In this document: positions 22,892-31,290 of the stretch, piece after piece
How the letters are laid out: each line of letters starts with the position of its first letter
Numbering within the stretch: the stretch's first letter is position 1
Source of the DNA: Nonomuraea candida
GTDB lineage: Bacteria > Actinomycetota > Actinomycetes > Streptosporangiales > Streptosporangiaceae
Assembly: GCF_000725485.1 (NCBI RefSeq)
Contig: NZ_JOAG01000039.1
Span: 1-64,000 of the forward strand
Length of the DNA: 64,000 bases
Direction of reading: 5' to 3'
Translations under genes and position numbers: made by a program
Notes under the pieces: generated by a model
What the model was told of the DNA's origin: nothing
Databases searched by the model: none
What the model saw: the letters and a program-made list of their open reading frames with translations, nothing else

Positions 22892-24162
22892 CCGGCGAGG
22901 AGATGCACGAGCTGGTCAGGCGGCTCTACCCGCTGTGCAGGAGCATCACGGGGGACGGCGTCCGGGCCACGCTCGACGTGATCGGCGAGCACCTGCCGCT
23001 GACCGTGCACGAGGTGCCCACCGGGACCGAGGTGCTCGACTGGACGGTGCCCCGGGAGTGGAACATCCGCGACGCCTACGTCAAGGACGGCTCCGGGCGG
23101 CGGGTGGTGGACTTCCGGCGCTCGAACCTGCACGTGGTGGGCTACAGCGTGCCGGTGTCGGCGACCATGACCCTGGACGAGCTCCGCCCCCACCTGCACA
23201 CGCTGCCCGAGCAGCCGGGGCTGGTGCCGTACCGGACGTCGTACTACGCCGAGACGTGGGGGTTCTGCCTCAGCCAGGACACGCTCGACGGGATGGACGA
23301 GGGGCCGTACGAGGTGGTGATCGACTCGACGCTGGCCGACGGGCACCTGACCTACGCCGAGCACGTCGTGCCGGGAAGCACCGAGGAGGAGGTGATGATC
23401 TCCTGCCACGTCTGCCACCCGTCGCTGGCCAACGACAATCTGGCCGGCATCGCCGTGGCGGTGGCACTGGCCCTGGCCCTGGCCAAGGGCCCGGACCGGC
23501 CGCGCCACACCTACCGGTTCCTGTTCGCGCCCGGCACGATCGGGGCCATCACCTGGCTGGCGCGCAACCGCGACCGCCTCGGGCGGATCGGGCACGGGCT
23601 CACGCTGGCCTGCGCGGGCGACCCGGGGCAGCTCACGTACAAGCGCAGCCGGCGGGGCGAGGCGGCGATCGACCGGGCGGTCACGCACGTGCTCGCCGGC
23701 CGGCCGCACCGGGTGCTGGACTTCTCCCCGTACGGGTACGACGAACGGCAGTTCTGCTCCCCGGGCTTCGACCTGCCGTTCGGCAGCCTGACCAGAACCC
23801 CGTACGCCGGATACCCGGAATATCACACCTCCGGCGACAATCCGGACTTCGTCACCCCGGACGCCCTGGCCGACACCCTGGAGGTGCTCCGGCAGGTCAC
23901 CGGCGTGCTGGACGGGGACCGTACCTACCTCAACCTCAGCCCGTACGGGGAGCCGCAGCTCGGCAGGCGCGGACTCTACGGATCGCTCGGCGGGCGGAGT
24001 GACACGAAACAGGCGCAACTGGCGATGTTATGGGTGCTCAACCTGTCCGACGGGCGGCACAGCCTGCTCGACATCGCCCAGCGCTCGAACCTGCCGTTCG
24101 CCGCGCTGCGGGAGGCGGCCACGGCACTGCTGGCGGCCGGACTGGTCAAGGAGACTGCGTGA
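22888..24162 (+). CDS. DUF4910/DUF2172 aminopeptidase-like zinc protein
   Basis: This 424-residue protein starts MHELVRRLYPLCRSITGDGVRATL, the DUF4910 opening. It has a zinc-peptidase-like core with SCHVCHPSLANDNLAGIAVAVALA (His-x-x-His-Pro, ND as M28-like ligands), RFLFAPGTIGAITWLARN and GYPEYHTSGDNPDFVT. The C-terminal 70 residues are a winged-helix-like module (LLDIAQRSNLPFAALREAATALLAAGLV). The family resembles M28 aminopeptidases and recurs in surface-polysaccharide and nucleotide-sugar loci, where its substrate is unknown; deacylation or an amide-bond step on a sugar is a guess. It is coupled both to the upstream SDR (4-nt overlap) and to the Cys-module gene (1-nt overlap). Confidence 0.82.
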   Translation: MTGEEMHELVRRLYPLCRSITGDGVRATLDVIGEHLPLTVHEVPTGTEVLDWTVPREWNIRDAYVKDGSGRRVVDFRRSNLHVVGYSVPVSATMTLDELRPHLHTLPEQPGLVPYRTSYYAETWGFCLSQDTLDGMDEGPYEVVIDSTLADGHLTYAEHVVPGSTEEEVMISCHVCHPSLANDNLAGIAVAVALALALAKGPDRPRHTYRFLFAPGTIGAITWLARNRDRLGRIGHGLTLACAGDPGQLTYKRSRRGEAAIDRAVTHVLAGRPHRVLDFSPYGYDERQFCSPGFDLPFGSLTRTPYAGYPEYHTSGDNPDFVTPDALADTLEVLRQVTGVLDGDRTYLNLSPYGEPQLGRRGLYGSLGGRSDTKQAQLAMLWVLNLSDGRHSLLDIAQRSNLPFAALREAATALLAAGLVKETA

Positions 24163-25130
24163 TGAACTTCAAGGTCGGAGACCTTGTGGAAGTGCGGAGC
24201 GAGGCCGAGATCCTGGCCACGCTCGACGAGCGGGGCGAGCTCGACGGGCTGCCGTTCATGCCGGAGATGCTGCCCTACTGCGGCAAGCGCCTGACCGTGC
24301 ACAAGGTGGCGCACAAGCTGTGCGACACCCAGACCCGCACCGGGCTGCGCAGGATGGAGCGCGCCGTCCACCTGACCGGCGCCCGCTGCGACGGCTCCGC
24401 GCACGGGGGCTGCCAGACCGCCTGCTCCATGTACTGGAAGGAGGACTGGCTCAAACCCGTGACGGACGCGCCCACGACGTCCCCGCAGGACTCGCGGCTG
24501 CTGCCGCTCCTGGAGATCAACACCCGCAAGCCTCCGGCCGAGGACGGCGGGGAGCGCTACTCCTGCCAGGCCACCGAGCTGCTGCGGGCCGCGCCGTCGT
24601 GCCTGCCGTTCACCAGCGTCGGCCAGTACGTCACCGACGTGCGCTCGGGCAACGTGGGCCTGGGCCGGACCGTCCAGGGCGTGGCCATCGGGCTGTTCAA
24701 CCGGCTGCAGCACCTGGCCAGGCGGGTGCTGCCGCGGCGGCTGTGGCTCAAGGACGGGCTGCCGTGGGGCTTCCTCAAGGGCCGCCTGACGGGGAAGACG
24801 CCCACGATGACCCTCGACCTGCGGCCGGGCGAGCTGGTGCGGGTCAAGTCCAAGGAGGAGATCCTCGCCACGCTCAACGGCGACATGCTCAACCGCGGCA
24901 TGGGCTTCGAGCAGGAGATGGCGCGCTACTGCGGCAGGACCGCGCGGGTGCAGGCCCGGGTCGAGCGCTGCCTGGACGAGAAGACCGGCGAGCTGCTGCA
25001 CATGAAGAACCCGTGCATCGTGCTGGAGGAGGTCGTCTGCGTGGGCGTGCACAGCCTCAACTGCCCGCGCGAGTTCGTGCCGTTCTGGCGGGAGATCTGG
25101 CTGGAACGGGTCCCCGCCGGCCGTGAGTGA
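24162..25130 (+). CDS. Duplicated cysteine-module protein, unknown function
   Basis: A 322-residue protein made of two homologous modules, residues about 5-100 and 222-317. Each opens with an SH3-barrel-like strand (GDLVEVRSEAEILATLD / GELVRVKSKEEILATLN), has F-x-P/Q-E-M-x-x-YCG, and ends W-x-E/R-W-L. Cysteines align between modules: 40/257, 54/270, 76/293 and 84 or 88/301. This suggests a four-Cys metal or Fe-S site in each copy. A linker (about 120-215) adds Cys135 and Cys147. I know of no named domain. It directly follows DUF4910 (1-nt overlap) and overlaps the flippase start, so it belongs to the sugar-modification block. A role as a partner of DUF4910 is inference. Confidence 0.75.
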   Translation: MNFKVGDLVEVRSEAEILATLDERGELDGLPFMPEMLPYCGKRLTVHKVAHKLCDTQTRTGLRRMERAVHLTGARCDGSAHGGCQTACSMYWKEDWLKPVTDAPTTSPQDSRLLPLLEINTRKPPAEDGGERYSCQATELLRAAPSCLPFTSVGQYVTDVRSGNVGLGRTVQGVAIGLFNRLQHLARRVLPRRLWLKDGLPWGFLKGRLTGKTPTMTLDLRPGELVRVKSKEEILATLNGDMLNRGMGFEQEMARYCGRTARVQARVERCLDEKTGELLHMKNPCIVLEEVVCVGVHSLNCPREFVPFWREIWLERVPAGRE

Positions 25131-26580
25131 CGACAGGGTCGAGACCATCGGCCGCAAGGCCGGCAGCGGACTGCGCTGGAGCCTGCTCGGCAACACCGTG
25201 ACCAAGGCGGCCTCCTTCGTCATGAGCCTGGTGCTCGCCCGCCTGCTCGCGACCGAGGACTTCGGCGTCTACGCGGTCGCGCTGGCCGCCACGCAGTTCG
25301 TCATGGTCGTCAAGGACGCCGGCATCATGGCCGCCGTCATCCAGTGGCGGGGCAGGATCGGCGAGATCGTGCCCACCGCCACGGTGCTCGCGTTCCTCTT
25401 CTCCGTCGGGCTCTACGGGCTGTTCTGGGCGGGGGCGCCGTACTTCGCGGCGCTGGCCGGCAGCGAGGCCGCGACCGGGGTGGTCCGGCTGCTCACGGCC
25501 GTCATCCTGGTCGAGGCCGTGATCGCGGTGCGCAGCGCCGCGCTGATGCGCGAGTTCGCCCAGGCCAAGCTGGCCGTGGCCAACCTGGCGGGCTTCGCCG
25601 TCAACGCCACCGTGGCCATCTCGCTGGCCGCGGCCGGCGCGGGCGCCTACAGCTTCGCCTGCGGCCAGCTCGGCGGGTCGATCGTCACGGGCGCCATCAT
25701 CCTCCTGCTCGCGAAGATGCCCTTCGAGCTCGGCTTCGACCGGGCGATCGCCGCCCGGCTGCTGCGCTTCGGCCTGCCCTCCGCGGCCGGCTTCGGGCTG
25801 GAGGCCGTGCTGATGAACTCCAGCTTCGTCGTCGTCGGCGCGATACTCGGCGAGGAGCAGCTCGGCTTCTACCTGCTGGCCTTCAACGTGTCGAGCTGGG
25901 TGCCGGGGGTGCTCGGCACGGCGCTGCGCTACGTCTCCCTGCCCGGCTTCTCGCGCCTGGCCGAGGACGCCGACTCGCTCTCGGAGGGCGTGCGCAGATC
26001 CGTGCCGCTCCTGGTGTCCGTCGTGACGCCCGTGGCGCTGGTGATGGCCACGCTCGCGCACCCGCTCGTCGAGGTCCTCTACGAGCCCGAGCGTGACCCG
26101 GCGGCCGGGGCGCTGCGCTTCCTGGCCGTGCTCATGGTCGTACGCATGATCATGTCGTACCTGGTCACGGACATCCTCATCTCGACCGGCGCGACCAAGA
26201 GCACGGTCTGGCTCAACCTCGGCTGGGCGGTCGCGCTGCTGCCCGCGCTGGTCGCCGGGGCCCACCTGGGCGGCATCAGGGGCGCGGCCGTCGGGCACGC
26301 CGTCGTGGCCGTCCTCGTCGCGCTGCCGCTGGGCGTGCTGCTGCTGCGCCGGCAGGGCGTGCGGCTGCGGCCGGTCCTGCCCGGGCTCGTACGGCCCGCG
26401 CTGGCGACGCCGGTGGCCGGGCTGTACATGGCGCTGCTCAACGGGGTGTTCGCCTGGCCCGCGCTGCTCGAGCTCGTCGTCGTCGGAGGCTCGGGACTGC
26501 TCGTGTTCGCCCTGCTGGCCACGCCGCCCGCGGTGCTGGCCAGGCTGCTACGACAAGGGAGGGCCCATGTCCGGCTCTGA
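25123..26580 (+). CDS. wzx: Wzx-type lipid-linked oligosaccharide flippase
   Basis: This 485-residue polytopic membrane protein of the MOP superfamily has about 12-14 hydrophobic helices. It starts GRKAGSGLRWSLLGNTVTKAASFVMSLVLARLLATEDFGVYAVA, a typical polysaccharide-transporter entry, and holds a mid-protein LLRFGLPSAAGFGLEAVLMNSSFVVVG repeat. It moves the undecaprenyl-PP-linked repeat unit from the inner to the outer membrane leaflet. It starts at GTG 25123, overlapping the Cys-module gene by 8 nt, and its end overlaps the following glycosyltransferase by 14 nt. Confidence 0.88.
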   Translation: MSDDRVETIGRKAGSGLRWSLLGNTVTKAASFVMSLVLARLLATEDFGVYAVALAATQFVMVVKDAGIMAAVIQWRGRIGEIVPTATVLAFLFSVGLYGLFWAGAPYFAALAGSEAATGVVRLLTAVILVEAVIAVRSAALMREFAQAKLAVANLAGFAVNATVAISLAAAGAGAYSFACGQLGGSIVTGAIILLLAKMPFELGFDRAIAARLLRFGLPSAAGFGLEAVLMNSSFVVVGAILGEEQLGFYLLAFNVSSWVPGVLGTALRYVSLPGFSRLAEDADSLSEGVRRSVPLLVSVVTPVALVMATLAHPLVEVLYEPERDPAAGALRFLAVLMVVRMIMSYLVTDILISTGATKSTVWLNLGWAVALLPALVAGAHLGGIRGAAVGHAVVAVLVALPLGVLLLRRQGVRLRPVLPGLVRPALATPVAGLYMALLNGVFAWPALLELVVVGGSGLLVFALLATPPAVLARLLRQGRAHVRL

Positions 26581-27454
26581 ACTGGTCTCGATCGCCCTGC
26601 CCGTACGCAACGGCGCCGGCCGGCTGGAACCCGTGGTCAGATCGGTGCTCGCGCAGGACTACGGAAATCTCGAACTCGTCATCTCCGACAACGCCTCCAC
26701 CGACGCCACCGAGGAGCTGTGCAGGGACCTGGCGGCCGGCGACCGCCGGATCGTCTACCACCGGCACCCGCGCAACGTCGGCCTGCTGAACAACTTCCAG
26801 CACGCCGCCCGGATCTCGCGCGGCGCGTTCGTGCGCTGGATCGGCGACGACGACCGGCTGGACCCGGCCTGCCTGTCACGCGCCATGGCGGCGTTCGCGG
26901 CCGACGAGCGGCTCGTCCTGGTCACCACGCAGGTCGCCTACACCGGCCCCGACGGGGTGACCAGGACCGCCGCGTACGACGGCGAGGGGCTGCGCTCGGA
27001 CGACCCCCTGGTCCGCCTGGGCGAGTGGCTGCGGCTGCTCAACGAGAGCCCGCTGCTCATGGACCCGCTCTACGGGCTGCTGCGGCGCGCTCCGGCGACC
27101 GGGATCCCGCGCAGGAACATGCTGCGCGAGGACGAGATCTACGCGACCAAGCTGGCGCTGGCCGGGCCGTGGGGGCACGTGCCGGAGGTGCTGGCGCACC
27201 GCACCACGGGCATCGAGCGCATCGGGCAGGTGGCGCGCAAGCTCGACGTGCCGTCCTGGCAGTCCCGCCTGTCCAACACGCTGCAACTGCGCGAGCTGCT
27301 GCGGTGGGTGGGCGACCCGGAGCGGGTCCCGGGGCTGACCCCGGCACAGCGCCGCCGGGCGCGGGCGGCCGTGGTGCGCATGTACGCGCGCAGGCAGCGC
27401 CGTACGGTCGCCCGGCGCGGCCGGAAACTGTGCTCCATGCTGCGCCTTGTGTAA
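26567..27454 (+). CDS. Family-2 glycosyltransferase
   Basis: This 295-residue GT-A enzyme carries VSIALPVRNGAGRLEPVVRSVLAQDY at the N-terminus, the nucleotide-binding LVISDNASTDATEELC, and WIGDDDRLDPACL, whose DDD supplies the metal-binding DxD. The donor sugar cannot be read from sequence. The C-terminal part is basic (RRQRRTVARRGRK), suggesting membrane-surface association. It overlaps the flippase gene by 14 nt and is followed 8 nt later by the first Wzz-like gene. Confidence 0.88.
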   Translation: MSGSELVSIALPVRNGAGRLEPVVRSVLAQDYGNLELVISDNASTDATEELCRDLAAGDRRIVYHRHPRNVGLLNNFQHAARISRGAFVRWIGDDDRLDPACLSRAMAAFAADERLVLVTTQVAYTGPDGVTRTAAYDGEGLRSDDPLVRLGEWLRLLNESPLLMDPLYGLLRRAPATGIPRRNMLREDEIYATKLALAGPWGHVPEVLAHRTTGIERIGQVARKLDVPSWQSRLSNTLQLRELLRWVGDPERVPGLTPAQRRRARAAVVRMYARRQRRTVARRGRKLCSMLRLV

Positions 27455-27462
27455 CGAATGTG

Positions 27463-28539
27463 ATGAACAGCGCGATTTTCCCTTTGTACCGGTACAAGGC
27501 TGACGGGCGGGCCATAGTGCGCTTCTGGAGGACTCTTCTCGGTCTGGCCAGGAACAAGCTCGTGGGACCTCCCGTCGCCGCGGCGGCGATCGGGCTCGCC
27601 CTCGCGGGCTATCTCCTCGTGCCGGCCCGCTACGTCTCCACGGCGTCCATGGTGCTCACCATCTCCACCACCGGCGGGACGGAGGAGGCCGGCCCGGCCC
27701 CGGACCCGGGCCTGACCAACCCGCTGATGCAGTTCGGCGACGCGTTGCGGGCCGCGGCGGGCATCCTCATCCTGACCATGCGGAACGAGCGGGTGGCCAC
27801 GGAGCTGGGCGTGGCCGAGGGCGGGCCGACCACGGTGGTCGTCAACGACGGGCGCACCGACCCCGGCCTGATGAGCATGGGCGCCAACGGGCCGTACGTG
27901 CACATCGAGGTCGAGAGCACCTCCGCCGCCACGGCCAGGGACGTCATGGCCAAGGCGCAGCGCCGGGTGCGGACGGAGCTGACGAACTGGCAGACGTCCC
28001 TGGGCGCGCCGCCCAGCACCCACCTGGGCATCCTCGACGTGCGGCCCACCTCCGCGCCCCGGCCCGACACGAGCGGCAAGCTGACGGCGGCGGCGGGCGG
28101 CGCGGTGCTCGGCCTGCTGGGCGGGCTCGCGGCGGCCTACGCGACGCCGCGGCTGCGACCGGCCTTCCGGCCGGAGCCTTCCGGGCGGGAGGCCGGGACC
28201 GGGCCGGAGCCCCCGGGCGCGGAGCGGCCGGTGCCCGGGAAGCCGGCGGTGGCCGCGCCCGAGATCGCCTTCGATCCCGATCCCATGCAGGGCACGCTGG
28301 TCAAGTTCGGGCACGGGCCGGTGGGCCGGCCGCCGGGCGGCGCGGAGGAGGCCGCGGGCAACGGCTCCCGGCCGCGGCTCGGCGCGCTGTCGCGGTTCCC
28401 CCGCGCCGCCGGCCCCGACGAGACCGACACCCAGACCTTTCCCCAGGTCAAGCCGGAGGACCTCGCCCCGCCGGACGAGACCGACACCCAGACCTTCCCG
28501 GTGGTCAAGAACGAGGACGAGCCCGATGGCGATCAGTAG
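27463..28539 (+). CDS. Wzz/PCP-like chain-length regulator 1, with Thr-Gln motif tail
   Basis: A 358-residue protein from ATG 27463; GTG 27517 is a serious alternative because it gives VRFWRTLLGLARNK, matching the starts of the two paralogues. It has TM1 (VAAAAIGLALAGYLLVPARYVSTASMVLT), an external region with NPLMQFGDALRAAAGILI and VVVNDGRTDPG, then TM2 (AAAGGAVLGLLGGLAAAYA). This is the polysaccharide co-polymerase layout without a tyrosine-kinase domain. The long cytosolic tail (about 230-358) is disordered and ends with two copies of DETDTQTFP-x-VK. It should regulate polymer length together with Wzy. Confidence 0.8.
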   Translation: MNSAIFPLYRYKADGRAIVRFWRTLLGLARNKLVGPPVAAAAIGLALAGYLLVPARYVSTASMVLTISTTGGTEEAGPAPDPGLTNPLMQFGDALRAAAGILILTMRNERVATELGVAEGGPTTVVVNDGRTDPGLMSMGANGPYVHIEVESTSAATARDVMAKAQRRVRTELTNWQTSLGAPPSTHLGILDVRPTSAPRPDTSGKLTAAAGGAVLGLLGGLAAAYATPRLRPAFRPEPSGREAGTGPEPPGAERPVPGKPAVAAPEIAFDPDPMQGTLVKFGHGPVGRPPGGAEEAAGNGSRPRLGALSRFPRAAGPDETDTQTFPQVKPEDLAPPDETDTQTFPVVKNEDEPDGDQ

Positions 28540-28729
28540 ACGGGCGGGACCGCCGGTCGGGCGGCGCGCTGGAACGTTCCCCGGAGGGCCGGAGGATCGG
28601 CCGGTGACCGCGTCGAAAACTGCCGGTAAAAGAGAGCGATTCGTAACATTTCACCTGCTCTAGCCGATAATCCTGCTGTAGCGCAGCAGGCTGAGGTGAG
28701 CCCGTACTAACGGGGGGTTGGTCGGGATA
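28540..28729 (+). promoter_or_regulatory. Intergenic leader before second Wzz-like gene, with hairpin
   Basis: This 190-nt gap contains an AT-rich stretch around 28615-28665, a GTAAC motif at 28643 and a small hairpin, CCTGCTG-TAGCG-CAGCAGG, at 28672-28690. The hairpin lies 40 nt before ATG 28730. A separate promoter for the second Wzz-like gene is likely. The hairpin has no T-run. Confidence 0.45.
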
Positions 28730-29479
28730 ATGGCTTTTTGGAACGATTTGCTGGGCCTCCTGCGCCGGAGGACCATCGCACTTCCGATCCTCGCTCTCGG
28801 CCTCCTCCTCGCGTCGGCGGGCTACCTCCTCGGCCCCGCGAGCTACAAGACCGAATCCTCGCTGATCCTCACCCCGCCGCCGAGCGGCGGCACCCTCTCG
28901 ATGGACCCGGCCAGGCCGGTCGGCACGACCAACCCGCTGCTGCAGCAGAACAACGGGCTGCGGACCGTGGCGGGCATCCTGATCGTGGCCGTCAGCGGCA
29001 AGGAGGAGCTGCGCAAACTGGGCGTCGAAGAGGGCGGCGACACCAGGATCGTGATCGACGACGGGCGGTCCAACGCCGACCTGCTCGGCGTCGTGACGCT
29101 CGGGCCGTTCCTGCACGTCGCGGTCGAGAGCGACACCCCGGAGACGGCCCGGGAGGTGCTGGGACGGGCGCACCGGCGCCTGAACGAGAAGCTGACCGCC
29201 TACCAGACCGCGCTGGGCGCGCCGCAGAGCACGTTCATCGCCCTCAACACGGTGGTGGTGCTGCCGCCCAAGTACGACGGCAGCGGGAAGACCCAGTACG
29301 CGCTGGGAGCGCTGGCCAGCACGCTGTGCCTCGGTCTCGCCGGCGCGTACGCGGTGCACGTGCGCGGCCTCTTCCGCCGCCGCCCCGCCCCGGAGCCCGG
29401 CGACCGGGAGGAGCCCGGCCGCCCGCATCCGGAGGGCGGCTCGCTCAACGGCCAGGTCCCGGCCGGCACCGGCGGATGA
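28730..29479 (+). CDS. Wzz/PCP-like chain-length regulator 2
   Basis: This 249-residue paralogue of the proteins at 27463 and 30574 starts MAFWNDLLGLLRRRTIALPILALGLLLASAGYLLG. It has TM1, an external segment with TTNPLLQQNNGLRTVAGILIVAV and VIDDGRSNADLL, and TM2 (YALGALASTLCLGLAGAYAVHV). A short hydrophilic tail follows. The external part is about 130 residues, much shorter than Gram-negative Wzz coiled-coils, and no kinase domain is fused. ATG 28730 is preferred to TTG 28718 by comparison with the paralogues. It converges on the DUF6492 gene. Confidence 0.82.
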   Translation: MAFWNDLLGLLRRRTIALPILALGLLLASAGYLLGPASYKTESSLILTPPPSGGTLSMDPARPVGTTNPLLQQNNGLRTVAGILIVAVSGKEELRKLGVEEGGDTRIVIDDGRSNADLLGVVTLGPFLHVAVESDTPETAREVLGRAHRRLNEKLTAYQTALGAPQSTFIALNTVVVLPPKYDGSGKTQYALGALASTLCLGLAGAYAVHVRGLFRRRPAPEPGDREEPGRPHPEGGSLNGQVPAGTGG

Positions 29480-29522
29480 CCAGGCCGGGACGGGGTCCGG
29501 CGGTGGGCGATCGGGGTCCCGG

Positions 29523-30407
29523 TCAGGAGGTCCGGGCGGCGACTTCCGTTCCGTGCCGGATGGCCGCCTGGCGGACCTCCGGCGGCGTGCCCGACTTGGA
29601 GGAGATCATCATGCCGATCGCCTCCCGCCCCACCCGCCCCGCGAACTCCAGCGCGGTCCGCAGGTCCATCGGCGACTCGTCGGGCGTCTTGTGGCAGACC
29701 GAGGTGTCGGAGGGCGGCCGGCCGTCCGTGGCGCTCAGCACCTCGTCCACGAAGACGCCGTACAGCATGAACTCCGAGACGTGCAGCCGCGCGCCGAACG
29801 CCTCGGCCCAGTGCCGCCCGGTGGTCTCCCGGAGCCGGTCCTGCAGCTTGCGCACGGTGGCCGGCTGCCAGAAGGTCAGCGGGCTCATGTAGTCGGGCAG
29901 CGGCGGCCCCGGCGGCGGCGGGAGCTTGAGCAGGTCGCGGGCCACCTGGTGCCACAGGATGTGCCGGGGCATCCGCTCGTGCACCCCGCCCTCCAGGCGG
30001 TGCAGCAGCATCCGGCCGTCGATGAGCGCCCGCGCGGCGGTGACCGGCCGGACGAGCACCACGTCGGAGTCGGCCACCAGCACCACGTCGGTGTCCAGGG
30101 CGGCGGTGGCGGCCAGCTTGATGATCTGCTGCATCACCCAGCCGCGCACCGGCGGCCAGGGCCGGCGCACGTTGATCCACAGGCCCGCGCGGGGCACCAT
30201 GACGTACCGCCGGGGCAGCAGCTCCTCCACGGTGCGGACCCGGCAGCGCGGCCCCGCGTACGGCGCGAACAGCCGCCGGTCGGGACGCGGCACGATCACG
30301 TGGTGCACCGTGCCGGGCGGGGTGAACTCCAGCACCGAGCGGTGCAGGTCGCCGAACTGCTCCGCGTCGGGACCGTAACTCGGGGTCACGACGGCCAGAG
30401 TCCTCAT
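29523..30407 (-). CDS. DUF6492-like putative glycosyltransferase
   Basis: This 294-residue protein has a GT-A-like beginning (MRTLAVVTPSYGPDAEQFGDLHRSVL), a conserved VPRAGLWINVRRPWPPVRGWVMQQIIKL and a metal-type motif VLVADSDVVLVRPV, where DSD would be the nucleotide/Mn site. The end contains LHVSEFMLYGVFVDEVL. I recall this pattern as DUF6492, a family seen in actinobacterial polysaccharide loci. A glycosyl transfer role is inferred. It is on the opposite strand between the second and third Wzz-like genes, so it has its own promoter in the gap shared with the third. Confidence 0.75.
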   Translation of the reverse strand: MRTLAVVTPSYGPDAEQFGDLHRSVLEFTPPGTVHHVIVPRPDRRLFAPYAGPRCRVRTVEELLPRRYVMVPRAGLWINVRRPWPPVRGWVMQQIIKLAATAALDTDVVLVADSDVVLVRPVTAARALIDGRMLLHRLEGGVHERMPRHILWHQVARDLLKLPPPPGPPLPDYMSPLTFWQPATVRKLQDRLRETTGRHWAEAFGARLHVSEFMLYGVFVDEVLSATDGRPPSDTSVCHKTPDESPMDLRTALEFAGRVGREAIGMMISSKSGTPPEVRQAAIRHGTEVAARTS

Positions 30408-30499
30408 GACCGGCCGCCCGGCGCGCAGCACTCTTCCACGGCTCACCTTTCGCGGATCGCTCTTTCGCCGCACTTTGTATCGAGACGCGCCTTTGGCAC

Positions 30500-30518
30500 G
30501 TTACAGATTTGGGGTAAC
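30500..30518. promoter_or_regulatory. GTTAC-N9-GTAAC inverted repeat in divergent promoter
   Basis: GTTAC at 30500-30504 and GTAAC at 30514-30518 lie in the gap between DUF6492 and the third Wzz-like gene. The GTNAC half-site is what MtrA/AfsQ1-type OmpR regulators recognise. The spacing differs from the usual direct repeat, so the regulator is not certain. Confidence 0.45.
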
Positions 30519-30573
30519 ACCATCCACCTATGCGCCGATTGCCTGAATAGGGGTGAGGCGGGCCTGGGGGGCT

Positions 30574-31290
30574 GTGGTGGACTTCTGGAAGGCGATCTCT
30601 GTCCTGTTCCGCCGCTGGTACGTGGCCCTGTCGGCGCTGCTGCTGACCGTCACCGCCGCCTACGGCATGTACACCACGATCCCCACGCAGTACACCTCCA
30701 CCACGCTCATGGTCCTCACGGTGCCGCCCAGCGGCTCCTACCGCATGCCGCAGCCCACCGTGCCCAACCCGCTGGTCAACCCGCTGCTGAACTTCGACGG
30801 CGGCCTGAACATGACGGCCTCGATCATGGTGCAGGTCCTCAACGGCCCCGAGGTGGCCGGGCAGCTCGGCGTGCGGGCGGACTCCACCACCACCTACCGG
30901 GTGCACAACGGTCACCCCAACCCGGAGCTGCTGATCAACGCGCCGTTCGTGGTCGTCGAGGGCACCAGCCTGTCGCCGCAGGACGCCAGGAGGATCGTGG
31001 AGCGGGTCGCCGAACGGGCCAAGGTCGAGCTGGAGCGCAGGCAGTACCAGCTCGGCTCGCCGCCCGAGACGTTCGTCAACCTGACCGAGATGATCGCGCC
31101 GACCGAGCCGCAGGCCGAGCGGGGCGGCAAGACCCGCACGGCGGCGGTCGTGCTGGGGCTGGGCGGCATGGCGGCGCTGGCCGCCTCCTACGCCGCCGAC
31201 AGCGTCATGCTCGGGCTGCGCCGCCGCAGGGAGCAGCCGCCGCCCGGCGCCGCCGTCGCGCCGAGCGAGGAGGCGGTGCTGCAGCGATGA
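30574..31290 (+). CDS. Wzz/PCP-like chain-length regulator 3
   Basis: This is the third paralogue. It starts VVDFWKAISVLFRRWYVALSALLLTVTAAYGMYTTI (TM1) and has TLMVLTVPPSGSYRMPQPTVPNPLVNPLLNFDGGLNMTASIMVQVL outside, an amphipathic helix (ARRIVERVAERAKVELERRQ), and TM2 (RTAAVVLGLGGMAALAASYAA). It lacks a kinase domain. GTG 30574 is preceded by GGGGGG; GTG 30553 is possible. The downstream Wzy-type gene overlaps by ATGA, so the co-polymerase and polymerase are translationally coupled, a strong functional hint. Confidence 0.82.
   Translation: MVDFWKAISVLFRRWYVALSALLLTVTAAYGMYTTIPTQYTSTTLMVLTVPPSGSYRMPQPTVPNPLVNPLLNFDGGLNMTASIMVQVLNGPEVAGQLGVRADSTTTYRVHNGHPNPELLINAPFVVVEGTSLSPQDARRIVERVAERAKVELERRQYQLGSPPETFVNLTEMIAPTEPQAERGGKTRTAAVVLGLGGMAALAASYAADSVMLGLRRRREQPPPGAAVAPSEEAVLQR

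Noticed and set aside
22888..24162. DUF4910 as an ordinary aminopeptidase
   Set aside because: The context is nucleotide-sugar biosynthesis, so a simple protein-degrading role is not supported.
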